64,000 nt of DNA from Linnemannia hyalina (taxonomy: Eukaryota > Mortierellomycota > Mortierellomycetes > Mortierellales > Mortierellaceae), in the NCBI GenBank assembly GCA_019671135.1, contig JAHRHY010000002.1:558001-622000 (forward strand). Direction: 5' to 3'. The translations under genes and the position numbers were made by a program. The number at the start of each line of letters is the position of its first letter. Positions within the stretch are counted from its first letter, which is position 1. The notes beneath the pieces are model-generated. The model made no database searches and was not told where the DNA came from. It worked only from the letters and a program-made list of their open reading frames with translations. Of this stretch, positions 32,944 to 44,137 are shown piece after piece.

Positions 32944-35387
32944 ATGTCCACTGTCCCCTCAATGCGCACCTACCTGGAGATGACCCTTGCCAATGTCGCC
33001 TACATCGATGCTGCCGATGCCACCAAGCCTGCCACTGCTCCTGAATATGAGCCCTCCAGGTACCATGCGACACAGGCTGCGAACGATGACAGTTTGCTTG
33101 TTACTCTCTCCAGTTTCATTCCGCTTTACTCACTTCTTGTCATTCCCAACAATCATATAGCTTCAACCACAAGTACACCACCTTGGGAGGTCATAAGTAC
33201 CGTAAGTACACTTTTGCTACCTTCACCCCTCCACATTTTGTCTCACTTCTTCGTTCATCGCCGCATGCCATTGACTGTCAAGGAAACCGTTACCAGATCA
33301 CCGGACAAAGGGTTTCACAACAAAACGAAGGCATCTAAAGTCCTTTCTCCACTCTTCGTTTTCCACTCCCATATTGTTTCCCAGATTACGTCGAGGAGGG
33401 TGATTCCAACAACCAGACAGTGGTCCTTATCCACGGATTCCCCGACCTCTGGTATGGGTGGCGCTACCAGATCCGTCACCTTGTCAGCCAGGGGTTCCAT
33501 GTCATTGCTGTCGATGACCTTGGCTCCGGCGAAACTGTGAGTGCATCTTTCTTTTTTCTGTTTACGTTCAGCGCTTTTGTTGTACATGTTGTCGTGAGAG
33601 AAACGGGAACGGATAACCAGGAGAACCAGGGACGGGAAACCAGAAGCGGGAATGATATTGAAATCCAGCCCAGCGGTGCATGTCGTGGGATTGCCTTACA
33701 ACATCGCATGCATACGTTCAATACAGCGCAACATAAAGCGACAGAAAAGTACTGAAATAAGGTTGGGCACAAGAAATGGCGACATGGACGGACTCAGCGA
33801 CAAGGATGACACTGAACAAAGAACGATGGACTTTGGATTGGGATCTGCATTGTACAAGCGTGTGGCGTACTTTGCCAACAAAAGAAAAACCCGACTCTGA
33901 CTCTTTCCCCCCGTTCTTTCTCCTTTGATTGTGTGATTTATGTTAATGTAGGACCAGCCCAAGTGTGTTGGTCTCGATGTGGAGCCCTATTCCAGCAAGA
34001 ACCTTGCCGCGAACCTTGTCGAGCTCTTGGATCAATTGAACGTGGACAAGGCCGTCTTCATTGGCCACGACTGGTAAGCCGCGTTTTTTTGTGCGTACTT
34101 GTTTCTTTGCGTCTTGGCAAAAAACACTAATGGACCATGATCGATTGCTTTTTGTAGGGGTTCATTCATTGCCTGGAAGACCGGATTGTACTTCCCAGAG
34201 CGCTGCCATGCCATCATTTCGTAAGTAGCATGAAAAAAACACAATTGGACAGGGAAACGTCAGCCGTTGTTTTCTATCCTTCATTTCGTCCTTTCGGGTT
34301 AGATCTGGGCGGTAGTGCCAATCGAAGTTTTTGCGCCATTTATTTCATCTCACACCGATTACTTTTTTATCCGCGTTCATGTAGAATTGGGAACCCTCAC
34401 AGACAGCCCACTGTCAGTCCTACTGGCACTAAGGAGCTCGCCGCCGAAAACCCTTCCTTTTTTTACATGCCCGAGTTTGAGGGATCCGAGATTGAATCCT
34501 GGTTCGATGGCAACGTAAGAAAAAAAACACAAGTGATAGTTCAATTGATTTATTTTCTGAGCTTCAGTCCCACGGTTGCTGTGGGTTTCAATTTTTACAG
34601 CATGAGATTGACGACATGCCACCTTCTTCCACGATTACAAATATTAGGCCAAGACGTTCGCCACCGGTTTTTTCAACATGGTTTATGGAGGCAAGCCTGG
34701 AACCAATGCTCAGGTACATTTTTTTTCTTCTTCCCCTCCCTCCTGGATTTCACTGTTCGGAAAATTACAATGGTATGAGGGTCCAGACCCTTTTATTTTC
34801 TAATGATGACTAACTCAAAAAACACATCATTTCATGCAATAGGAGAAGCAATACTACATCGACACTTTCGGCCGCACTTCTTTCCATGGCGCGTTGAACT
34901 ACTACCGCGCTTTTCTCATCAACCACAAGGATGAGCTTCGTAAGTTACATGTGTCTCTCTCTCCCTCTCCCTCTCCCTGTCCGACTGCAATTCTGCTCGC
35001 GTTCGAAATGATCCAACAGCACGTTCTCACTTCTTTTCTTCCTTTCTTGTAAACACGAAAAACCCAATAGCCTATGTTGGCAAGCCATACACGGTCCCTT
35101 CGCTTTTGATCAAGGCCGAGGGAGACCAGGTGTTGACCCCTGACTACGTTCGCGGAGTCCCATACGATCTCTTTGTCGACCTGGAGCAGTCATCCATCGC
35201 TGTTGGAGGACATTACGTCCAGAACGAGGCTGCTGATGAGGTTAACCAGGAATTGACCCGTTACCTCAACAAGTTGTTCGATGAGAAGCTCAAGATCCCC
35301 AAGACCAAAGCTCAGGCTCAGGAGAAGAAGGAGATTTCGCAGGAAGTTCAGGAGCAGTCGGCACAGACTGTTGCTCGTGAGGAGTAA
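32944..35387 (+). CDS. Epoxide-hydrolase-like alpha/beta hydrolase
   Basis: Nine exons, 32944-33059, 33161-33201, 33385-33536, 33952-34073, 34158-34220, 34385-34514, 34648-34713, 34843-34939 and 35071-35387, give 367 codons. The fold is clear. VVLIHGFPDLWYGWRYQIRH carries the oxyanion-hole HGFP motif of epoxide hydrolases. VFIGHDWGSFIAWKTGLYFP is the nucleophile elbow with the catalytic Asp. SLLIKAEGDQVLTP holds the acid residue region and IAVGGHYVQNEAADEVN has the catalytic His (GGHYVQNE, like GGHFVAEE-type ends). The cap domain lies between (SFFYMPEFEGSEIESWFDG, GALNYYRAF). It should hydrolyse epoxides to diols, in detoxification or oxylipin metabolism; the substrate is unknown. The last 35 residues are a charged Gln/Lys/Glu tail. 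A haloalkane dehalogenase is less likely because of HGFP and the cap sequence. Confidence 0.88.
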
Positions 35388-35722
35388 GATGTTTTTTGTT
35401 CTCTTTGGGGTTTGTACCGACATTGTCACGGATAACAACGGCAAGAACAAACGATGGAGATGTTGACATCTCAGCTCTCCTGACTTAACAATATACCTTC
35501 CTTTTTTTTTACTTTCGACGCCTCTTGACGTTAAATGAAGACGTGAATCATACAAAAAATAAAAATTACTCGATTCTCACTCTGCAGTTCGTTGTTACTG
35601 AGTGCCGGGATTTATTTACAAGGCATTTGGGACACAGAAAGGTATTTCTTACTTTTTTTCTATCGTTGTTTGTTTGTTTGTTTGTTTGTTGTTGTAAGGG
35701 TGCATGCGAGGGCTGACATTCC
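35388..35722. other. Convergent 3' flanks of epoxide hydrolase and pseudo-deacetylase genes
   Basis: These 335 bases between converging stop codons contain a GTTT/TTTG tetranucleotide run near 35670-35690 and nothing else recognisable. Confidence 0.6.
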
Positions 35723-38168
35723 TTAGTGGCGGTTGAGCCACTGGAAGAGAAAGGAGACGACCAAACCGACGGCACCAGGAACGATCGAAGACACGAGGCT
35801 AGAGGCAGCACCAGACATGGGCGTGTCACCAACCTTAGCGGGAAAGTTTCCAGCGACAGCCTTTCCGTTCTGAACAGAGACGGGGGACTGTCCATGGACA
35901 TACTTGGCAGCGCCAAAGGAGAAGTCGTCACCGACGAAACCATCGTTCAAGAGGGCTGACTTCTTGTACGGGCTGCTGTCGTTGTTGCAGCCGTCGAGGC
36001 GGACCATGTCGTACCCGTTGCGGATGATCGTTGTGATGATGTCGGGCAGAGCGGCGGCGGCGCCAGAGGCAGGGATGTCGTATCCGACAACAACGTAGGA
36101 TCCCTTGCGACCGAAAGCGTCAGCCTGCTTGGTGAACGTCGATTCGTAGATGCCAGCAATCTGGGGGGCTTGCTCACGGGTGTTGTACTTGTAATCGGCC
36201 TCGTCAAGGTTGAAACCGACAAGGGTATAACCCATCTCACGTATGGTGGGCTCGAGTTTGGGGTCCTTGAGGCCAGCGTCATGGAGACGGACGTACTTAG
36301 GGTACTTTCCGATGAGGTTAAAGATCTTTGTGGCCTGCTTGGCAATGTCGGCCTTGAGTTCGACGTCTGACATGCCCTTAGAGGAGTCGTTGGGGAGGCG
36401 GTAGGTCATGCCGATGAGGTGGCCGTTGGTGTAGGCGCGGCGGGTGACACCGGCGTACTGCATGTACTCGAGCCAGGTTGCGTTCGCAAAGAAGGTCACG
36501 CGGGCCTTGCCCTCCTTCAGGATCTCGAGCATCTGGGTCGTGGCCTCACTTGGTCCCTCGGACTATTGTTTGGATGTTGGTGGCGTGTTAGTGGCTAGAT
36601 TAAATCCAAGGGGCAAAGCATAAAAAAAATAACCTAATCAGAAACAAAACTTACAAAGGTAAGGGCGACTTGGCCGGGGGTATTGCACTTGGTCAGGAAC
36701 TCGCCCATGTGTTGGACAGGGACAATGGGAGCAGGCTTGATGGCTGCTGGAGGGACGGCAGCTTTGCCATCCTTGGGGGTCTTGGCATCAACGGGGGTCT
36801 TGGCATCAACGGGGGCCTTTCCGTCCATGGGGTCCTTTCCGTCCATGGGGTCCTTTTCGTCCATGGGGTCCTTTTCGTCTATGGGGTCCTTTTCGTCCAT
36901 GGGGTCCTTTTCGTCCTTGGGCTCCTTGGGTTCCTTTCCATTCTTAGGCTCCTTAGGCTCCTTTCCATCTTTAGGATCCTTGGGCTCCTTTCCATCCTTA
37001 GGCTCCTTGGGTTCCTTTCCATCCTTAGGATCCTTGGGCTCCATTCCATCCTTAGGCTCCTTGGGGTCCTTTCCGTCCTTGGGATCCTTCTTGCCATCCT
37101 TGGGCTCCTTCTTACCACCCTCCTTCTCACGCTCAACCTCCTCAGCATCCTTACCACCATGTTCCTTCTTATATTCATCCGCAAGCTCATCCGCAGGATC
37201 AACATCATACTTGTCATGTTCCTCATCCTCATGGTTATGACCATGCTTCTTCTCCTTCTTCCCACCCTTCTTCTCCTTCTTGTGCGCAGCATCGACAGCC
37301 TCGTCATCATTCTCCTGATCGTCATTCTCCTGATCATCATTCTCTTGATCATCATCCTCTTGATCATCATCCTCTTGATCATCATTCTCTTGATCATCAT
37401 CCTCAGACGAAAGAACCCTCTGTTCCTCAGGCCCATCCTTGACAATCCGCTTGCTCAAAATCGCAGCCTTCTTCTTCTTGGCTGCAATCTTCTTGACCGC
37501 CGCCAGGACCTTCTTCTTGTGCTTTTGTTGCTTCTTGTGGTGGTCCTTCTGGATTTGGTGGTGATGACCGTGGGCACGGAGCTGCCAGAGCTCGGGCTCA
37601 AAGGCGGCAATACCGTCAATGTTATCGGCAGCCACGGCGCGCTTGGCCACGGCAGCCTTCTTTTTGCTGCTGGAGGCCTTATGGTGGTGGTGCTTTTTGG
37701 AATGGGACTTGCTCATCTTCTTGTGGACGTTGTTGTTGAGATGGTTGTGGCCGTGGGCGTGGAGCTGCCAGAGCTCGGGCTCAAAGGCGCTGTTACCGGC
37801 CGTAGCCTCTACATCCTGGACATTCTTCTTTGCGTCGGCTATGGATATTGGGTGATCACGAGTGGAATTTGTATCCCTTGTCAATTTCTTCTTGGTAACG
37901 AAAAAAAAAAAGAAACACAATGCATCATTGCTGTAACTAGGACTAGTGAGGGTTTTCATGAATGCTTACCTGCGACTGAGAAGATCAGTGGCAATGCTAC
38001 AAATACGTATCGATGATTAAGAAGAACGAAAAACAAAAACAATGTGTTCATGTAAGTGGATATTCGAGTGTGATGAAGTGCAAAGGAAACAGATATATTA
38101 CTGGATGGAAAACTGCCGTTCTTACCTAAGACGGAGAGGATCAATGGAAGTCGCTTTGTACAACGCAT
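35723..38168 (-). CDS. Secreted protein with degenerate polysaccharide (chitin) deacetylase domain and charged repeat region
   Basis: Four exons, 38168-38126, 37996-37970, 37838-36655 and 36562-35723, give 697 codons. Residues 1-23 are a signal peptide (MRCTKRLPLILSVLALPLIF then SVA). Residues 42-56 and 103-117 are two copies of FEPELWQL-xAHGH-xH in a His/Lys-rich setting. There follow a DDDQEN acid repeat, His/Lys stretches, and about 150 residues of DGKEPKEPK and DEKDPM repeats. From about residue 405 a NodB-type domain begins (CNTPGQVALTF, then SEGP; ILKEGKARVTFFANATW; YPKYVRLHDAG; GFNLDEADYKY; SYVVVGYDIP). The catalytic motifs are altered: TFDDGP is TFSEGP, the His-rich motif 2 is HLIGMTYRL without metal-binding His, and the final His is Tyr. 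The C-terminus LVSSIVPGAVGLVVSFLF suggests a GPI anchor signal. A cell-wall binding or structural role is likely. Confidence 0.82.
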
Positions 38169-39399
38169 TGAGAAACGGGGTATGGTTGTCTGAGTTGGGT
38201 ATAAGAGCTGATGGTGCTGTGGAAGTGACGGTGACAAAAGTGAGGAGGGGTATATGTAATGCGTCGGGGAAGATAGATCGCAAAAAGGGAAAGGGATTAG
38301 GGAAGTGACGACGCGATTGAGAGTGTAGATAAAAAGTACAAGAGTAAAGAAAGGGAAGAAAAAACAAGAGAAGAGGATGAGGACGTGGATGAAATAGGAA
38401 AAAAAAGGAGGGTGTGCTTTCCTTGGACGTCGTGTTTAGTTCTTGGGGTTAGAGTGCGCTATGAATGCTACACATCTCGGATAGGCGTGCTTGAGGTATT
38501 GTCCCTTTGTGGTAATAGCTGTGATTGTGTCTGTCGAAGAAGACGGTAAGGTTGGTTAGGTGAGTGGTGTGAGTTATGACAATGGCAATATGCAATGTCA
38601 TGGTGGAAGAATAGATAGGGCACAGGGAGTAGTTAGAATCCCCACTTCCAATCCTTCCTTGCATCTCCAATTGGCCCGAGTTCACGCGTCTGTGCCCCTT
38701 CGCTTGAGAATGTTGGCTTCGTCTTTTCGCTTAGTCTCGTAGTTTTTGAACAAAACTGAGGAGTGAAAAGGACGAAAAAAGGGGGGAAAATCCTACATCT
38801 ACTGCAGGTGGGTGTAGGGTTATTTTCCTATGAACGTCTCACCCATCTTTCTTCTTGAGTCAAGAATCGATTGATGTTTCTCATAGTGTGTGTTTTTGCT
38901 TTCCTGTCCACTTATCCTTCATTTCTTTGTTCTATTCCATCGTTATCGGATGGTCAGCATTACTAGTCTACTTGCTCCCTGATTGACCCAGTCGCAAAGT
39001 CGTGTGAGTTGACAAAACAATGGTGTAGAAGGGTAGGCATGGATGCAAATTATGCCACATTGTTTCTCCCTTACGTTCTCATCCTACTTTGTCCCCTCCC
39101 ATTGCTGTACTTTGTGCAACAGTGTCCAATCAGGCATCCGTATCTTCAGATGCTCCGAGGGGAGGAAAGTGGATGATATTCGATACTGGACCTTCTCTTT
39201 GTTTGTTAGCGTGTCATCGACATTATCCAATGCATCTCAACACGTATTTACTACTACAAGAATACTCTCAAGCGAATGATGTTGAGGATTCCAATTTCCA
39301 AGGCTCGAGTCTGTATTGTGATGTATCTTATCTTGAATGAAAGGGAGAGACAACATACGAGGAGCATTGGGACCAAGAGTCTGGATCAGCGTTTTATTC
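38169..39399. other. Intergenic upstream of the pseudo-deacetylase gene
   Basis: About 1.2 kb that should include the promoter of the minus-strand secreted protein. I see no gene. Short frames on both strands lack family-like sequence, and no repeat stands out. Confidence 0.6.
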
Positions 39400-40640
39400 A
39401 TTACATTCTCTTGGCATCTCTCTCGACCAAAGTTGTCGACTGAGGTGCGGCGTTGAATTGATGCACGGGGGTCTTGGCTGCTGATTCCGCACTGGCCGTG
39501 CTAGCGCCAGCCTTGGTTCGCACAGGTGCATGCTAGATAGCGAGTTGAGGTCGTTGTGATCCTAGAAGTCGTAGAAGTAGTCAATTGCATGAGTTGAACG
39601 AGTTTTGGAAGGTAGGGCGCCATCTGGCTAATGTCCAATACACATCAGAACAAACCAACGGGTACCAGATGAAGCCACATCCACACCACGAGTTCCCGTG
39701 GTGGTTTGTTGATTCATGCCCAGTTTATTGTGCGAGTCGGCGGTCGGCATTGGGAATTCCAAACACAACGACGGGTTGATACCATGCTGTCTCGTCCGTG
39801 CCTTTCACACCCATGTCCATGTACATGTCGATATCAAACTCTTCATCAGATCACTCCCATTGCCATTGCCTTCGTCGTTGTCCTTGTTGTCCTCGTCGCC
39901 GTCATCGCCATCGCCATCGTCTTCATCGTCATCGTTTTCATCGTCATCTTCGTTGCCTTCCTCCTTTGCTTTGGCTTCCACTTGTCTTCCTTCATGTTCT
40001 CATCCGTGTCCTAATCTTTCTTTTCGCTGTAATCCTTGCAGCAGTGATTGACCTCCCTCGACTTGTTGTCATCCTCGTCCACTGCTTTGCCTTCATCATC
40101 GCCATCACCGCCATCAACGCCAATGTCGCCGTTGCGTAGCCTCTCATCTGCTGGATCCTCCTCGTACTGGATAGTAGAGTCCCCTGTGTGATCTAGGCTC
40201 AGTCCATCAATCGCCTATAGTCCGATGTAATAGCCATACTTTCCTCGTTCGATCGTATTGACGTCTTTCTCCTCCAATCTGAAGGAGCATTGGCCTGATC
40301 CAGAGATGAGTCCAAGAGTGAGGATAGGTTCATCGTTCTTTAAGAGGGCGACCTTTTGTTGTGAGGTGCCGAGAGATAGCTTGCCGGTCCATTCAACGGT
40401 GTAGTCAGATCCTATGAAGAGCTCCTTGGGAATCGAAAAGTTAAGTCGTGCGTAGGCTGTTGTGAGCAAGGTGAGGACTTGTCCCGGCTGGATGAGTAGA
40501 ACTATGCTTGGCTTCGTGGGTCGGTATGTTGTAGTTGTTGTTGTCGAGAGGCGTCGAGCAGATGAATGTGCAGTACGCGAAGGAAGTCGTGTGAGTGAAT
40601 AAATAAAAGAGAGACGGAAATATTGTCTATTTTAGATATG
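39400..40640 (-). pseudogene. Decayed gene for an acidic, possibly secreted protein
   Basis: The minus strand has protein-like pieces in changing frames. From about 40640 to 40215 an open frame without a usable ATG reads through a Thr run, then PSIVLLIQPGQVLTLL, LNFSIPKELFIGSDYTVEW, LGTSQQKVALLKNDEPILTL and CSFRLEEKDVNTIERGKYGY, ending at TAG. Directly after that stop the same frame continues with an acidic Gly/Asp/Glu segment (GDIGVDGGDGDDEGK) to another stop. Further acidic coding (DDDENDDDEDDGDGDDGDED) and YQPVVVFGIPNADRRLAQ lie in other frames, and a last piece near 39405-39530 ends in LVERDAKRM. Beta-strand patterns around GSDYTVEW recall Kre9/Knh1-like cell-wall proteins, but I am not sure. 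Some breaks might be introns I failed to see. Confidence 0.4.
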
Positions 40641-40807
40641 AGATGTGCGTAGGGAAGAAGAACCTAGTTGTGAATATGAGAGTTGGCATCATTTATCACA
40701 TCAAGCAAGAGGGTGATCCCCTTAATCTCAGTGAGGGTAGCAGAGTGGTTATTTGCACTTTGCTGGCACGGAATTTTCATATCTTCCTTTTTACTTCAGT
40801 ATTCATC

Positions 40808-42660
40808 ATGGGTGAGGATCGAGATTTTTAATATATGTGAAAATCCATCGACCATCGGACATGGCGCCGGAGCCTGTGCCAACCATCCATCGGCACCCCT
40901 CGCCATCGATGCCGTCTATACATACATCCAACACACCATAGCGGTGCCTTCAATTGCCGCTATCGACCCATCCCAGAAAAAGCCATCATCGACGAGCCCG
41001 GGGGGTGTCACTCTCGTCCTAAAGCAGGATCAGGACCAGGATCAGGATCAGGATCAACCTTACCAGACAACTCCTCCTTCTGAAGGATGAAGGATAGTTC
41101 TTTTGTACAGAACGAGTCGTCTCAGCAATGGTGAACAGCGGGGGAAACAACACCATCAACAAAGAGTGCCTATGCAGCCGTTACAAAGAAAACATCGGCT
41201 ACAGCGGGGAGAACTTATGCCCGATAAGCCAACACCTTGCAAGAGAATCAGCAAAGTCTTTCCCAGATCAACCGACACCCTTACATCGCTGTCTATTCAA
41301 CAACTCGAGCTGGCTCAGGAAGAAGGAATGGATCGACTCTCTTAGCACCACGGTTCAAGCCTTCCTCATCAGTTTGACGGAGTGTCGTGTTAGGCGAGGA
41401 TGGATCTCCTCGAGGCGGAGCCGACACCCTTTTTACACAACGACTGCACCGAGGACGTTGTTGCGTCACCAGCGTTCACCCTTCATCAGCAGCACTCGAA
41501 AAGCAGGAGACAAGGAGACATACGGCACGGGCGCAAACAATTTTTTTTTCAACAGTATTCTGACCGTTTCGCCCTGTTTCTCTCTTCACCTCTTGGATTA
41601 AAACGAATTCAGGTATCAGCAGAGACTCCCGCCACAAGCGCTCCGCTTCCGGAGCCAAGCGCGCCCAATATCGCAAGAAGAGAAAGTTCGAGTTGGGTCG
41701 TCAGGCTGCCAACACCAAGCTCGGTGCTAAGCGCATTCACGAGGTCCGCACCCGTGGAGGCAACCGCAAGTTCCGTGCTTTGCGTTTGGATGCCGGTAAC
41801 TTCTCCTGGGGTTCCGAGGCCATCTCCCGCAAGACCCGTATCGTCGCCGTTGTCTACAACGCCTCCAACAACGAGTTGGTCCGTACCGGTACCTTGGTCA
41901 AGAACGCCATTGTCCAGATCGATGCCACCCCCTTCCGTCAGTGGTACGAGGCTCACTACGCCACCCCCATCGGTGCTCGCAAGGGCAAGGGTGCCGTCAA
42001 GGTAATCATCATTTTCTTGTTCTTCTGGCTGTTGTTGTTTTTGACGCTTTTGTTATATCTTCAGTGAGAGATCAGTTGCAAGGGCACGCAGCGATACTTT
42101 ATCACAGAACAGGACCAGCGCACACATGGGAGAACGGCAACGGTCACACCAACAATTCATCCTGGAACGTGCATTCGACATGTCCAAGATATTATATCAA
42201 AACATCGGATCAACTCAGTGAACGACAATCACTGCGACGACAAAGAGATCGACAACTTATCAAGAGTGATATTTCAGCGACCACTCGATTACTACCGAGT
42301 TAGCGGAAACTGATTGATCCTGGAAGCTGATCACAGCCAGTAAACAAAATACAACAGTCAACAAACAATCAAAGCTGTTGTTTGATTAGTGATCTAACCG
42401 TTAAATGTTTCATTCTACTTTATCACTGATTGAATTAGGTCGAGTCTGAGGAGATCAACAAGGCCCGCTCGAACCACGTCCAGCGCAAGATCGAGTCCCG
42501 CAAGGCTGATGCCAAGGTCGACCCCGCCCTTGACCACCAGTTCGCTGCTGGTCGTATTTACGCCTGCTTGTCTTCCCGCCCCGGTCAGTCTGGCCGTGCT
42601 GACGGATACATCCTTGAGGGTCAGGAGTTGGCCTTCTACATCCGCAAGCTCAAGAAGTAA
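40808..42660 (+). CDS. RPS8: 40S ribosomal protein eS8 (RPS8)
   Basis: Three exons, 40808-40811, 41613-42001 and 42439-42660, give 204 codons. The first coding exon is only ATGG, followed by GTGAGG; the acceptor TTCAG at 41612 completes Gly2, giving [20 protein letters not shown]. The rest is unmistakable: [89 protein letters not shown], and [20 protein letters not shown] with FYIRKLKK at the end. Codons end mostly in C or G with very few rare codons, as expected for a ribosomal protein. Both introns are long for this window (801 and 437 bases), while most neighbours have introns of 60-400 bases. The protein belongs to the small-subunit body near helix 44. Confidence 0.96.
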
Positions 42661-43210
42661 ATAGTTTGTCCTTCATTGTCCCACACTATTCATCTTTTTT
42701 CCTTTCGGGGGTTTGGGTTCCTTTTCTCTCTGCAAATTATGACAATCAAAAAAATATGAAAAAAAATACCCGTCCGCCCACTTTTTCTTTGTTCTTGCAA
42801 TTGGTGTTGTTGATGTGGTCAATGGTATGAGACGAAGCAATTGCTGTCTTTTGGTCCGTGTCCGAGCTCGTTGTGGATGATAGGCAGGATCCTCGTTCCG
42901 AAGGCATAGCGAGTTTGTAGTGAGGCACGAAGTAAAGTACCTCGTTTTGGTGGCAGTTGCTGTGTTTGCTTCCTCTGTTGCTGCTCAAAGAGAAGAAGCA
43001 CGTAGAAAGTCGTCAGACGACGCCAATTGCGGGGATCCAGAGCATGAACTGGACCCACAGACAAAACCAGCCCGAAAAAAAATGCGGGCAGATCCCGACA
43101 TATCCCAAATCAAAGCGCCAGGAACTCTTTTGCATAAAAGGGCAGGGGAGACCAGTCGGACCCGACTTCTTCACCCCCTTTCACCTTTCTTCATTTCACA
43201 CAACTTCATC
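42661..43210. other. Intergenic: RPS8 3' flank and hydroxyisourate hydrolase promoter
   Basis: These 550 bases have no gene-like frame. The 70 bases before the next ATG are CT-rich (CACCCCCTTTCACCTTTCTT), which marks the likely transcription start of the hydroxyisourate hydrolase gene. Confidence 0.6.
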
Positions 43211-44137
43211 ATGGCTGGAGGTCGTAGCCCCATTACCTGCCATGTGCTCGATTCGTCCTGCGGCAAGCCCGGAAACAATGTCCCCGTCAAGCTCGAGATG
43301 CTCAACCCTGCCGCCAACAACGCCTGGGCCTCCGTCGCCTATGGGTAATACAACCTGTTTTTTTTTGTTGTTCTTGTTTTTGTCGTCCTGAGCTTTTTTG
43401 CTTGTGGTATCTGTCAGATAACTAACCCACCCCCGTTTCTCTCACGCTCTCCCCATCCCTTCAATTGTTCAATCGGACCACGACGACCATCAACAACCTC
43501 CAATGGATTATACAACTACTATCGATAAAACTACAACGACAACGACAACAACAACAATAACAAAAAAAGATTGACCGACTCAGATGGTCGTGTCGGCACC
43601 TTGCTGGACCCCTCGCACCAATTGGTCGCCGGAATCTACCGCATGACCTTCCAGACTGCCGAGTACTGGACTGCCAAGGGCGTCACCGGTTTCTTCTACC
43701 CCTACGTCCAGGTAAAGAAAAAAAAACTAGGAGAAAAAGAAAATCTTTCGTTATTTCAATCGGGAATCATTTCAAGCGCCAACCACCACCGTTTACGATA
43801 CCCAAGAAAGAGGATACAAAAGGAACTGGAGAGTCTGGTCAGAGAACCCCTCAAAAGACTAAGGGCGTAAACAGAGGATCATTCCGGAGATTGAGGGAGG
43901 TGGAAAGAAGACGAGGAAGGATGATAAAAAAAAAAAACGGGGAACTTCGCGTGCAAGTGGAGAAGTAAGGACGATCATGCAGGGACACTTTTGTACGAAG
44001 CTTAACCTTTTTTCTTTTGCTTTTTTCTTCACCCTCATCAGATCATTTTCGAGGTCGCCTCCGGTGCCGAGAAGCAGCACTACCACATCCCATTGCTCCT
44101 TAGCCCTTACTCCTACACCACCTACCGCGGATCATAG
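43211..44137 (+). CDS. 5-hydroxyisourate hydrolase (transthyretin-like)
   Basis: HIUase hydrolyses 5-hydroxyisourate, the product of urate oxidase, to OHCU in purine degradation to allantoin. Three exons, 43211-43344, 43570-43711 and 44042-44137, give 123 codons, close to the usual 110-125. Conserved signatures are ITCHVLDSSCGKPGNNVPVK with the active-site His, LTDSDGRVGTLLDP (LTDxDGR motif), YRMTFQTAEYW, FFYPYVQIIFEV, HYHIPLLLSPYSYTTYRGS with the second His and the C-terminal YRGS that distinguishes the enzyme from transthyretin. The acceptor of intron 1 is unusual, AAAAAAAG after an A/C-rich stretch without a pyrimidine tract, but phase and sequence require it. No peroxisomal targeting tripeptide of the SKL type is seen. 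Confidence 0.96.

Noticed and set aside
34571..34647. Possible extra exon of the epoxide hydrolase after a TTTACAG acceptor
   Set aside because: Reading from there gives a non-family sequence; the acceptor at 34647 gives AKTFATGFFNMVYGGKPG in phase, which fits the cap domain.
36670..38016. 448-codon plus-strand frame opposite the pseudo-deacetylase
   Set aside because: Leu/Ile/Gly-rich antisense translation of the Lys/Glu/Asp/Pro repeats; the minus strand has signal peptide, splice phase and a domain.
40735..40832. tRNA-like A box (TAGCAGAGTGG) and weak B-box-like word followed by a T run near the RPS8 start
   Set aside because: No acceptor or anticodon stem can be drawn, and the B-box match GGATCGAGA is poor; the segment is the RPS8 promoter and exon 1.
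42002..42438. snoRNA in RPS8 intron 2
   Set aside because: I looked for RTGATGA/CTGA pairs with flanking stems and for H/ACA boxes; only isolated partial words occur.
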